Assembly (NCBI GenBank): GCA_017618515.1
Contig: JAFZUB010000022.1
Span: forward strand, 1-31,718
Length of the DNA stretch: 31,718 nucleotides
Direction: 5' to 3'
From: Bacteroidaceae bacterium
GTDB lineage: Bacteria; Bacteroidota; Bacteroidia; Bacteroidales; Bacteroidaceae
A program made the translations under genes and the position numbers. This document shows positions 23,541 to 30,590 of this stretch, in pieces. Each line of letters begins with the position of its first letter. The stretch's first letter is position 1. The notes below the pieces were generated by a model, which saw only the letters and a program-made list of their open reading frames with translations, was not told where the DNA came from and did not search any database.

Positions 23541-25394
23541 TTATATCTTTGCTGTTACTCTCATCTCGCACTTGTGGCAGTCAAACTCCAGAGGAAAGCG
23601 TCGGCCGTCGGGCAGCACCAATGAGATTTGAGAATTGAGATTTGAAATTTGAGATTTATTGTTCCTATCATATTTAACGCATAATCCCAAGGAATATTTT
23701 ATGCAGTGGCGGCAAGTCATCAATGTTACATTGCCTTTTGGCAATGAAATCTCGAATGCGGGCTCTATCTCCTTGGCGCCCTGCTCTTCGTAGAATTGCT
23801 GTGCAGCACGGTTGGAAATGTTTTCAGTAAAGGAAGCAACACTTTCGCACTCCAGGCTCTCGACTTTCGCACTTTCGACTCTCGGCCCTTGACTCTTGAC
23901 TCTCGACTCTCTAAGTTTATCAATTAATTCTCTTCTCCACTGGCTCAGCATTGAGGCAGGGATGAAGAAGTCCTGCGAGAACGTTGCGGTCACCTCCGTC
24001 ACCTCATATCCTGTACCGCCTGTCTTGCTCAGCTCGGCAATTATTCTGTCGGTCTGTGGCTTCATTGCCAATTGATGCTCCGCTTTTACGTCGAGGGTAA
24101 TTATTTCTCCCCCTGCCGCGGTAGGAGTGGCGGTGATGCGGAAGCCGTCATCAGTGTCATCTATCTTGAGGCTGATGCCTACGGTGCGCTGTGGGGTGGG
24201 GCGCAGCATGTCTGCCTCGAAGGCTACGTCGTGGTTGCGAAACAAGGGTGTCTTTGCTTTGAGGCTCTGCGGCATGAGGTGAGGATAGAGCTTGTTGTTG
24301 TCGGCTCTGTTGACGCGAAATCCCTGCAGGGTGCCACTGGCGTCAAAGTAGCAGATGCCGTCGCCGTTGTGGAAGCTGCCGGTGCCACTTACAAGTATGT
24401 AGTTGTTTTTTATCTCTTTCACTGTGCCCACGGGTTCTCCTACAGCTTTCGGCGTATGTATGGATGCGACGTCCTCAGTTCTGCCGCGCAGGAAATAGTC
24501 GGTGAATCCTCGGTTGAAGGTCTTGTCGAGATTGGGCTCGAAGGTGGTGTGGCATCGTCCATAGGCGGCGCGGCGGTAGTCTTGCGCTCTGCGGCTTATT
24601 ATCTTATTGAGCAGTTGGCTGTAGTAGGCAGTGGTGTTTTTCACATACGCCATGTCTTTGAGTCGTCCTTCAATCTTTAGCGAACTGATGCCTGCGTCTA
24701 GCATCTGCTCCACGCTACGGCTGCGGTTCATATCCTTGAGCGAGAGGAGGTGCTTGTTTCTTGCGATTATGTTGCCCTGAGCGTCCTTGAGGTCGAAGGC
24801 GAGGCGGCAGAATTGCGCACACTCTCCGCGGTTGGCACTGCGCCCGAAGCAATATTGTGAGGCATAGCAGCGACCGCTGTAGCTCACGCATAGGGCACCG
24901 TGCACAAAGGCCTCCAGCTTCATCTCGGGACATGCCTGATGGATGTCAGCCATCTCCTTCAGTCCCAGCTCGCGGGCGAGCACTGCCTGCTCGAAGCCCC
25001 AGCTGTGGAGCTGCCTTACCTTGTCGGCGGTGCGTATGTCCATTTGTGTGCTGGCATGCAGCGGCAGTGGCAGCTGCATGGTCAGCAGGGCTGTGTCCTG
25101 CACTATCAGTGCATCTACACCAGCGTCGTGCAGTTGATCGATGAGGTGGCGCACATCGTGCAGCTCGTCGTCGTAGAGTATGGTGTTGACTGTGACATAT
25201 ACCTTGGCTCCGTAGCGGTGGGCATAGTCTGCCAGCCGTGCGATATCCTCCACGCTGTTGCCTGCGGCATGCCTTGCTCCGTATGCTTCGGCACCTATAT
25301 ACACGGCGTCGGCTCCGCAGTTGATGGCCTCGATGCCTATCTCCGCATTGCGGGCAGGAGCCAGCAGTTCTATCTCACGAGTCTCATTTCTCAC
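23541..25394 (-). CDS. U32 family peptidase-like protein (RlhA-type RNA hydroxylation candidate)
   Basis: 617 residues. The U32 core opens IELLAPARNAEIGIEAINCGADAVYIGAE and has the signature EAFVHGALCVSYSGRCYAS followed by a Cys-rich YCFGRSANRGECAQFC segment (Fe-S ligands in this family). The C-terminal part, VTLMTCRHCIKYSLGLC and FPLEFDCHKCEMRV, supplies a second Cys group. Length and C-terminus resemble RlhA (23S rRNA C2501 hydroxylation) more than the shorter TrhP; protease activity is doubtful. Start is GTG 25394, overlapping the metA stop (GTGA); a TGA lies two codons upstream. Two linkers, near residues 495-519 and 580-591, are built of 7-bp repeats. Specificity for tRNA or rRNA cannot be read from sequence. 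Confidence 0.9.
   Translation of the reverse strand: MRNETREIELLAPARNAEIGIEAINCGADAVYIGAEAYGARHAAGNSVEDIARLADYAHRYGAKVYVTVNTILYDDELHDVRHLIDQLHDAGVDALIVQDTALLTMQLPLPLHASTQMDIRTADKVRQLHSWGFEQAVLARELGLKEMADIHQACPEMKLEAFVHGALCVSYSGRCYASQYCFGRSANRGECAQFCRLAFDLKDAQGNIIARNKHLLSLKDMNRSRSVEQMLDAGISSLKIEGRLKDMAYVKNTTAYYSQLLNKIISRRAQDYRRAAYGRCHTTFEPNLDKTFNRGFTDYFLRGRTEDVASIHTPKAVGEPVGTVKEIKNNYILVSGTGSFHNGDGICYFDASGTLQGFRVNRADNNKLYPHLMPQSLKAKTPLFRNHDVAFEADMLRPTPQRTVGISLKIDDTDDGFRITATPTAAGGEIITLDVKAEHQLAMKPQTDRIIAELSKTGGTGYEVTEVTATFSQDFFIPASMLSQWRRELIDKLRESRVKSQGPRVESAKVESLECESVASFTENISNRAAQQFYEEQGAKEIEPAFEISLPKGNVTLMTCRHCIKYSLGLCVKYDRNNKSQISNLNSQISLVLPDGRRFPLEFDCHKCEMRVTAKI
23622..23656 (-). repeat. 7-bp tandem repeat inside the U32 C-terminal domain
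   Basis: Five contiguous units, plus-strand consensus TGAGATT with one or two changes per unit. They encode SQISNLNSQIS between the two Cys motifs of the U32 C-terminal domain. The minus strand (coding) is pyrimidine-rich here, the reverse of the repeat 200 bp upstream. Confidence 0.75.
23840..23911 (-). repeat. 7-bp tandem repeat in the U32 interdomain linker
   Basis: About ten units, coding-strand consensus GAGAGTC, with single-base phase slips near 23847 and 23869. They encode a linker with a heptad flavour (RESRVKS, then RVESAKVESLECES) between the U32 core and the FTENISNRAAQQFYEEQG block. Confidence 0.72.
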
Positions 25395-25409
25395 TTTTCA
25401 CTCCTCACA
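25382..25409 (-). repeat. 7-bp repeat spanning the metA stop and U32 start
   Basis: Four units, coding-strand consensus AGTGAGA, cover the last codons of metA, the GTGA stop/start overlap and the first codons of the U32 gene. The start codon of the U32 gene is itself part of a repeat unit. Confidence 0.65.
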
Positions 25410-26275
25410 TAGTGTCTCAACCAGTTGTGGTAGATGCGCTGCCCAGTGTGCTGCCATGAGATGTTGACGCCCTTGGCGGGATCGTTGTCGATGAAATAGT
25501 TGAGGGGCACGCTGATGGGCATGCCCTTTGCCATGTCGCGCTCATACTCAAAGCGTAGTCGCCCCTCGGCATACTCAGCGTGGCCGTTGGCGAAGATGTG
25601 GCGCCCTCCCCATGCCATGGCGAGCTCTGGCCCCGTTATCTCCTGGTCGATGAGCACGGTGATGTCGGGGTGTTGCTCCAGTTCCTCGCGTCGCAGTGTG
25701 GCATGGCGGCTAACGGGTATCATTACCTCGAGGCTCAGTCCCTCGGTGAGTGGCACGTCGGGGCGCAGTCTGATATGGGGGTACACGCCGAAGAGCTTCT
25801 CCTTGCACGGATGTTTGTCGATATCGAAGAAAATCCACAGCGCTGCCATCGCTGCCCAGCAGATGTTGATGGTGCTGCCCACATGGGTAAGAGTCCATTG
25901 ATACACCTGCTTGAGTTGCTCCCAGTAGGTCGCGGCGCTGAAGTCGAGGTGCTCTAGCGGTGCGCCGCTGATTATCATGCCGTGGTAATGGGTGGGATCC
26001 GTCATGATGTCTGCTATATCGGTGTAGAACTTGTCCATGTACTCTTGTGGCGTGGTCTTGTAGGTGAGACCGCTCATCTTGGCGAGCACTATCTCTATGT
26101 CGAGTCCTGCGCCGTCCATCATCGTGTAGTACTCCTCCTCGGCCTCTTGCTTCTGGGGCATGAGATTGAGTATGACCACGCGCAGTGCGTTGTCGCCAGG
26201 CTTGCCGTCGCTGATGCTTATGCCTCTAGCCTTAAGCCTTGCTACAGACGGATGTTTCTTCGGCAGGAAAATCAT
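25391..26275 (-). CDS. metA: Homoserine O-acyltransferase (MetA family), divergent; acetyl-CoA use predicted
   Basis: 294 residues, close to the family's usual 300-310. The catalytic triad is intact: Cys139 (NICWAAMAAL), His232 and Glu234 (NGHAEY). Substrate-side motifs are LRVVILNLMPQK and TYKTTPQEYM. In SGAPLEHLDF, Glu108 aligns with position 111 of the family, where Glu goes with acetyl-CoA and Gly with succinyl-CoA; homoserine O-acetyltransferase is therefore the better prediction. The N-terminus (MIFLPKKHPSVARLKARG) and the KQEAEEEYYTMM segment differ from MetA of other Bacteroidales as I know it. It makes the activated homoserine for methionine synthesis in the cytoplasm. No other methionine gene or S-box riboswitch is seen nearby. 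Confidence 0.88.
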   Translation of the reverse strand: MIFLPKKHPSVARLKARGISISDGKPGDNALRVVILNLMPQKQEAEEEYYTMMDGAGLDIEIVLAKMSGLTYKTTPQEYMDKFYTDIADIMTDPTHYHGMIISGAPLEHLDFSAATYWEQLKQVYQWTLTHVGSTINICWAAMAALWIFFDIDKHPCKEKLFGVYPHIRLRPDVPLTEGLSLEVMIPVSRHATLRREELEQHPDITVLIDQEITGPELAMAWGGRHIFANGHAEYAEGRLRFEYERDMAKGMPISVPLNYFIDNDPAKGVNISWQHTGQRIYHNWLRHYVRSEK

Positions 26276-26308
26276 TTCTATTCTCTATTCTCTGTTCTCT
26301 GTTCTCTA
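26274..26308 (-). repeat. 7-bp repeat forming the M13 peptidase-metA spacer
   Basis: Four complete units and one partial unit, coding-strand consensus TAGAGAA, occupy practically all of the 36 bp between the M13 stop and the metA ATG. The same unit recurs in the ABC-F gene 2.3 kb away. Confidence 0.8.
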
Positions 26309-26311
26309 TCA

Positions 26312-28348
26312 TTACCACACCGTCACTCTCTTGGCTTTGGGCACGAAGAGCGGGTCTTTCTCTGTGATGCCGAAGGCCTCGTACCACGCGTCGATGTGGG
26401 GCAGTGCTCCGTTTACTCTCCATTGTGCGAGCGAGTGGGGGTCAGCCTTTGTGAGGCGTCGTATCTCTGCCTCGCGGACGTTGCCAGCCCACACTCCGGC
26501 GTAGGCGAGGAAGAAGCGCTGGTCATCGGTGAAGCCATCGATGGTCTTCTCGGGCTGTCCCTTGGTGGCGTTTTTCAGTGCCTGGAATGCCACCATCAGT
26601 CCGCCGTGGTCAGCGAGGTTCTCGCCCTGTGTCAGTGAGCCGTTGGCTTTGAGGTCGGGCAGCACATTGATGTTGTTGTAGAAGTCCACCATCCTCTGCG
26701 CCTGGGTGTTGAAGCCTTTCTCGTCTTTCTTTGTCCACCAGTCGGTCATGTTACCATCCTTGTCGAACTTGCGGCCCTGGTCGTCAAATCCGTGAGTCAT
26801 CTCGTGGCCTATCACCACGCCAATGGCACCGTAGTTGAACGCGTCGTCGGCCTCAGCGTCGAAGAAGGGGTACTGCAGTATGCCTGCAGGGAAGCATATC
26901 TCGTTGGTGGTCGGGTTGTAGTAGGCGTTCACCGTCTGCGGCGTCATGTACCATTTATCTCTATCTACTGGCTTGCCCACTCTCTCGGTGATGTCGAGTA
27001 CTGTGTTGAGAGCTCGTCCCACCAGCACGGCGTCCATGAAGTTGGTGGGCTTGTTGAAGTCGAAGCCTCTGTAGTCGCGCCATTTGTTTGGGTATCCAAT
27101 CTTGACGTAGAATGTGCTGAGCTTCTCCATAGCCTTGAGCTTTGTCTTGGGGCTCATCCATTTCTGCGCCATGATGCGCTCGCTCAGAGCAGTGCGCAGG
27201 TTCTCCACCAGCTGCTCCATGCGTTGCTTGGCGCTCTCGGGGAAGTATTTCTCTACGTATATCTGTCCTACGGCCTCGCCCAGCAGGCCGTTGACGGTGT
27301 TGACGGCGCGTTTCCACAGCGGCTGCAGGCTTTGGCGGCCAGAGAGTGTGCGGCCGAAGAAGTCGAACGAGAGGTTCACCTGCTCCTCTCCGCATAGGCT
27401 GAGGTTGTCGGCAGCGAAGCGGAATATCATGTATGTCTTCAAGTCGTCGAGGCTCTCGTCCTCAATCATCTGACACGCGGCCTTGGTGGCTTCGGGCTGT
27501 CCCACGCATATCTGGTCGAAGTAGGGGAATTGGGCTACTTCGAAAAACATTTTTACCCAGTCAACGGCAGGGTAGTCTTTCTGTAGTTGCGACACTGATA
27601 TCTTGTTGTAGTTTTCCTCGGCTATGCGCAGCTGTGCGTTGGTTTTGAAGGCAGTGGCGAGGCGTGTCTCCAGGCGCACCACGGTGTTCATCTTGGCCAG
27701 CGCCTCTTCGTCGCTGAGGCTGGGGAAAATCATCTTGAATACCTTTGTGCCAAACTCGCGGTAGGCCTTGCGTATGGCGAGTGTGTGCTCGTCATCGTCG
27801 AGGTAGTATTCCTTCTCACCGAGCGTGGTGCCGCCCTGGTAGAGCTGCACCAGGTTCTCTGTGCTGTTCTTGGCGTCGGCCTCCACAAACACGTTGAAGA
27901 AGCAGTCGGTGTGCCAGAGCATCATCAGCGGCACTATGTTGATGAGTGCCTCCTTGCTTTTCTTGTGATCTATCTCCTTCACGAAGTCCACTATGGGTTC
28001 TATGCCGGCCTTGTTGCGGGCGTCCATGTCCATAGCCATGTTGTAGAGTTTGGCTATCTTGCCCTCGTTGGTGTCGGGGGCGTGCCACTCCTTGGCTAGT
28101 TCCTCTATGATGCCGCGTATGCGGGTGTTGTTCATCTCGTCGAGCACGTGGAAGGAGCCGAAGCGGGCGTATTCGTCGGCCAGCGGGTGGCTGTCCTGCC
28201 AGCCGCCCACCGCATAGCGGTAGAAGTCGGTGCCGGGTGCCTCGCTCTTGTCAAGGTTGTTCACGTCAATGCCATGTGGGTGCTCATCGTTCTGAGCTAC
28301 GGCCGTCATCATCGCGGCCGTCAGTGCTAAAGTCATAATAATTTTCAT
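26312..28348 (-). CDS. M13 family zinc endopeptidase (PepO/neprilysin-like)
   Basis: 678 residues, normal for the family. The zinc site is H515-E-M-T-H519 in VVIGHEMTHGFDDQG, with third ligand Glu576 in GENLADHGG (ExxxD). The substrate-binding NAYYNPTTNEICFPAGIL lies upstream, and the C-terminus ends in RVTVW, a variant of the family's usual CxxW ending. The signal peptide is MKIIMTLALTAAMMTAVAQ with no lipobox, so the enzyme is probably periplasmic; it would degrade small peptides. The ABC-F gene ends 10 bp upstream of the ATG, and the 36-bp spacer to metA is a 7-bp repeat. Nothing ties it functionally to its neighbours. Confidence 0.95.
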   Translation of the reverse strand: MKIIMTLALTAAMMTAVAQNDEHPHGIDVNNLDKSEAPGTDFYRYAVGGWQDSHPLADEYARFGSFHVLDEMNNTRIRGIIEELAKEWHAPDTNEGKIAKLYNMAMDMDARNKAGIEPIVDFVKEIDHKKSKEALINIVPLMMLWHTDCFFNVFVEADAKNSTENLVQLYQGGTTLGEKEYYLDDDEHTLAIRKAYREFGTKVFKMIFPSLSDEEALAKMNTVVRLETRLATAFKTNAQLRIAEENYNKISVSQLQKDYPAVDWVKMFFEVAQFPYFDQICVGQPEATKAACQMIEDESLDDLKTYMIFRFAADNLSLCGEEQVNLSFDFFGRTLSGRQSLQPLWKRAVNTVNGLLGEAVGQIYVEKYFPESAKQRMEQLVENLRTALSERIMAQKWMSPKTKLKAMEKLSTFYVKIGYPNKWRDYRGFDFNKPTNFMDAVLVGRALNTVLDITERVGKPVDRDKWYMTPQTVNAYYNPTTNEICFPAGILQYPFFDAEADDAFNYGAIGVVIGHEMTHGFDDQGRKFDKDGNMTDWWTKKDEKGFNTQAQRMVDFYNNINVLPDLKANGSLTQGENLADHGGLMVAFQALKNATKGQPEKTIDGFTDDQRFFLAYAGVWAGNVREAEIRRLTKADPHSLAQWRVNGALPHIDAWYEAFGITEKDPLFVPKAKRVTVW

Positions 28349-28358
28349 ATCAAAGTTT

Positions 28359-30284
28359 TTATATAATGTTCAATGTTTCCAACTCCTCGCTCGCAGTAGT
28401 CCACTCATCCATTGCTTCGCTGAGTTGTCGGCTGAAGGACATGTGCTTCTCTATCAGCGTGAGGTCGCTGGCGCCCTCCAGAGTGTTCATGCGGCTCTCA
28501 ATCACCTTGATGGCCGCCTCCAGTTCGCCGATGCGCTGCTCCGCCTCCTTAATCTGTTTCTCGAGTTTGTTCACTTTTTTGCGCTGTTCCTTCTGTTTCT
28601 CGTAATCCAGCCTATTATCTGTTGCAGCTTCGTTCTTTTCTCTATTCTCTATTATCTCTTCTCTATTCTCTGTTACCTGTTCTCTTTTATCTAGATAATC
28701 ATATATTCCTCCCAGATGCTCTCTCACCTTTCCTCCGCCAAAGACATACACGCGCTGCACCAGTCCATCGAGGAAGTCGCGATCGTGGCTCACCACTATC
28801 ACCGTGCCCTTGAAGTGGAGCAGCGCCTCTTTCAGCACATCCTTGGTGCGCATGTCGAGATGGTTGGTGGGCTCGTCGAGGATAAGGAAGTTCACAGGCT
28901 CCAGCAGCAGCTTGAGCATTGCCAGTCTGCTGCGCTCGCCACCGCTGAGCACCTTCACGCGTTTGTCGCTCTCCTCGCCGCCAAACATGAAGGCGCCGAG
29001 CAGTTCGCGTATCTTGAGTCTCACGTTGCCAGTGGCCACGCGGTCGATGGTGTCGTACACTGTCAGGCTCTCGTCTAGCAGCTGCGCCTGGTTTTGCGCG
29101 TAGTAGCCTATCTGCACGTTGTGGCCCACGGTGAGCTTGCCCTCGTAGGGTATCTCGTCCATGATGCACTTCACCAGTGTACTCTTGCCTTCGCCGTTGC
29201 GTCCCACAAAGGCCACCTTCTCGCCGCGCCGTATGGTGAGGTTTACGCCGCAGAACACGCGGTGGCTGCCGTAGGCCTTGCCCACCTCTTCGCATATCAA
29301 TGGGAAGTCGCCGCTGCGCGTGGGCTCGTTGAAGCGCAGGTGGAGCGTGCTGTTGTCCACCTCGTCAATCTTGATGGGCACTATCTTGGCGAGCTGCTTG
29401 ATCCGGCTCTGCACCTGCACTGCCTTGGTGGCCTTGTAGCGGAAGCGCTCGATAAACGCCTTGGTGTCGGCTATCTCTTTCTGCTGGTTTTCGTAGGCAC
29501 GGAGCTGCTGCTCACGGCGTTCAGCCCTTAGTTTAACAAACTCATCATACTTTACCTTATAATCAGTCAGTTGTCCGCAGCTTATCTCCAGTGTGCGCGA
29601 GCATACATTATTTATGAATGCGCGGTCGTGGCTCACGAGCATCACCGACGCTTTGCTCTCCTTGATGAGGAAGTCCTCCAGCCATGATATGCTCTCTATG
29701 TCGAGGTGGTTAGTGGGCTCGTCGAGCAGCAGCACATCGGGGCGCTGCAGCAGTATCTTGGCGAGCTCTACGCGCATGCGCCATCCGCCGCTGAACTCCG
29801 CCGTGGGGCGGTCGAAGTCGGTGCGCTCGAAGCCGAGGCCCATCAGTGTGCGCTCCATGTCGGCACGCCAACTCTGGCCGCCGCCCATCTGAAGCTGCTC
29901 CTGCAGCGAGGTGCTCAGCTCTATGAGGCGTGCATAGTCGTCGCTATCATAATCGGTGCGCTCCGCTAGCTCGCGGTTGATGCGCTCCAGGCGTTGCTCC
30001 TTCTCCTTCAATGCAGCGAACGCTTTCTCCGTCTCTTGAATCAGCGTACAACTGTCGGCGAGCTTCATCACCTGCGGCAGATAACCCACTGTGCTGCCTT
30101 GCGGCATCGCCACGCTGCCCGAGGTGGGCTGCTGCATGCCAGCGATGATTTTGAGCATCGTACTCTTGCCGGCACCATTCTTGCCCACCAAGCATACGCG
30201 CTCCTTGTCGTTCACCACGAAGCTCACGCCCTCAAACAGCGGCTCGACACTGAATTCAACCTTTAGATTCTCTACCGATATCAC
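28359..30284 (-). CDS. ABC-F family ATPase (Uup/EttA-like, ribosome-associated)
   Basis: 641 residues with two ABC domains and no membrane segment. Domain 1: Walker A GKNGAGKST (residues 34-42), signature FSGGWRMRVELAK and Walker B LLLDEPTNHLD. Domain 2: Walker A GRNGEGKST, signature LSGGERSRLAMLK and Walker B LILDEPTNHLD. The interdomain helical linker (RAERREQQLRAYENQQKEIA and RYKATKAVQVQSRIKQ) is the ABC-F tRNA-interaction motif. The C-terminus is a coiled coil (KKVNKLEKQIKEAEQRIGEL), reached through a repeat-coded linker near residues 531-549. ABC-F proteins act on stalled ribosomes; some confer antibiotic protection, but the class cannot be fixed here. It is the first gene of the long minus-strand operon, 52 bp after a -7 box. 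Confidence 0.94.
   Translation of the reverse strand: MISVENLKVEFSVEPLFEGVSFVVNDKERVCLVGKNGAGKSTMLKIIAGMQQPTSGSVAMPQGSTVGYLPQVMKLADSCTLIQETEKAFAALKEKEQRLERINRELAERTDYDSDDYARLIELSTSLQEQLQMGGGQSWRADMERTLMGLGFERTDFDRPTAEFSGGWRMRVELAKILLQRPDVLLLDEPTNHLDIESISWLEDFLIKESKASVMLVSHDRAFINNVCSRTLEISCGQLTDYKVKYDEFVKLRAERREQQLRAYENQQKEIADTKAFIERFRYKATKAVQVQSRIKQLAKIVPIKIDEVDNSTLHLRFNEPTRSGDFPLICEEVGKAYGSHRVFCGVNLTIRRGEKVAFVGRNGEGKSTLVKCIMDEIPYEGKLTVGHNVQIGYYAQNQAQLLDESLTVYDTIDRVATGNVRLKIRELLGAFMFGGEESDKRVKVLSGGERSRLAMLKLLLEPVNFLILDEPTNHLDMRTKDVLKEALLHFKGTVIVVSHDRDFLDGLVQRVYVFGGGKVREHLGGIYDYLDKREQVTENREEIIENREKNEAATDNRLDYEKQKEQRKKVNKLEKQIKEAEQRIGELEAAIKVIESRMNTLEGASDLTLIEKHMSFSRQLSEAMDEWTTASEELETLNII
28638..28693 (-). 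repeat. 7-bp tandem repeat coding the ABC-F pre-coiled-coil linker
   Basis: Eight uninterrupted 7-bp units, coding-strand consensus TAGAGAA, all in frame with each other at 7-bp spacing. They encode a Glu/Asn/Arg-rich segment (REQVTENREEIIENREK) directly before the C-terminal coiled coil. Unit variants replace the TAG that would fall in frame. Confidence 0.85.
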
Positions 30285-30294
30285 CTTGATGATC

Positions 30295-30315
30295 TACGAA
30301 TTGACGATTCACAAT
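30295..30315. repeat. Short 7-bp repeat upstream of the ABC-F start
   Basis: Three degenerate units of pattern TnACnAT (roughly) lie 11 bp upstream of the ABC-F ATG. It is short, so it may be chance, but it has the same period as the other sites. Confidence 0.35.
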
Positions 30316-30335
30316 CGTACTGCTATATTCTTATG

Positions 30336-30343
30336 CAAAGTTA
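30336..30343 (-). promoter_or_regulatory. -7 box for the 14-kb minus-strand operon
   Basis: The minus strand reads TAACTTTG, an exact TAnnTTTG, 52 bp upstream of the ABC-F ATG. A TTGT (minus, 30370-30367) lies 23 nt upstream as a weak -33 candidate. It is the only promoter-like signal found ahead of the twelve-frame unit. Confidence 0.5.
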
Positions 30344-30491
30344 CTATTTTTTTCCGATATAGCCATACAATCCTCTCAAAAGTGCATTTTTTTTGCCCTT
30401 TTTGAGGATGAGGGGAAAATGTCCGTCCAAATAAATATTTGCAGAAGGGTGATTTTCGCCATTTGTGTGTGTCCATATCGTTTTTTTTTCG

Positions 30492-30499
30492 TAACTTTG
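30492..30499 (+). promoter_or_regulatory. parC -7 promoter box
   Basis: TAACTTTG lies 22 bp before the first parC ATG, right after a run of nine T. The nearest TTTG (30462-30465) is 26 nt upstream, slightly far for a -33 element. The spacer between this and the divergent ABC-F box (30344-30491) is A/T-rich and holds no credible gene. Confidence 0.55.
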
Positions 30500-30520
30500 C
30501 GCCTATAAAGAACAATTGGA

Positions 30521-30590
30521 AATGAGTAATGATGAATTAGAAATGAACAGCGAGGAGTTAGGCGTGAGGAATGAGGAGATGGAAACTGAG
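30521..30590 (+). repeat. 7-bp degenerate repeat coding the ParC N-terminal tail
   Basis: About nine or ten units, consensus AATGAGG, start at the base before the ATG and continue through the first 23 codons. They encode an acidic tail rich in Glu, Asn and Met. Several units carry their own ATG, and in-frame ones occur at 30522, 30543 and 30579. Confidence 0.65.

Noticed and set aside
24072..24680. Plus-strand frame of 202 codons
   Set aside because: Antisense to the U32 gene, which has clear Cys motifs; no promoter or family resemblance on this strand.
25391..26275. SAM riboswitch upstream of metA
   Set aside because: The spacer is only 36 bp and consists of the 7-bp repeat, leaving no room for a riboswitch.
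28638..28693. Could the repeats be a CRISPR array
   Set aside because: The units are 7 bp with no spacers and lie in a coding frame; no cas gene is present.
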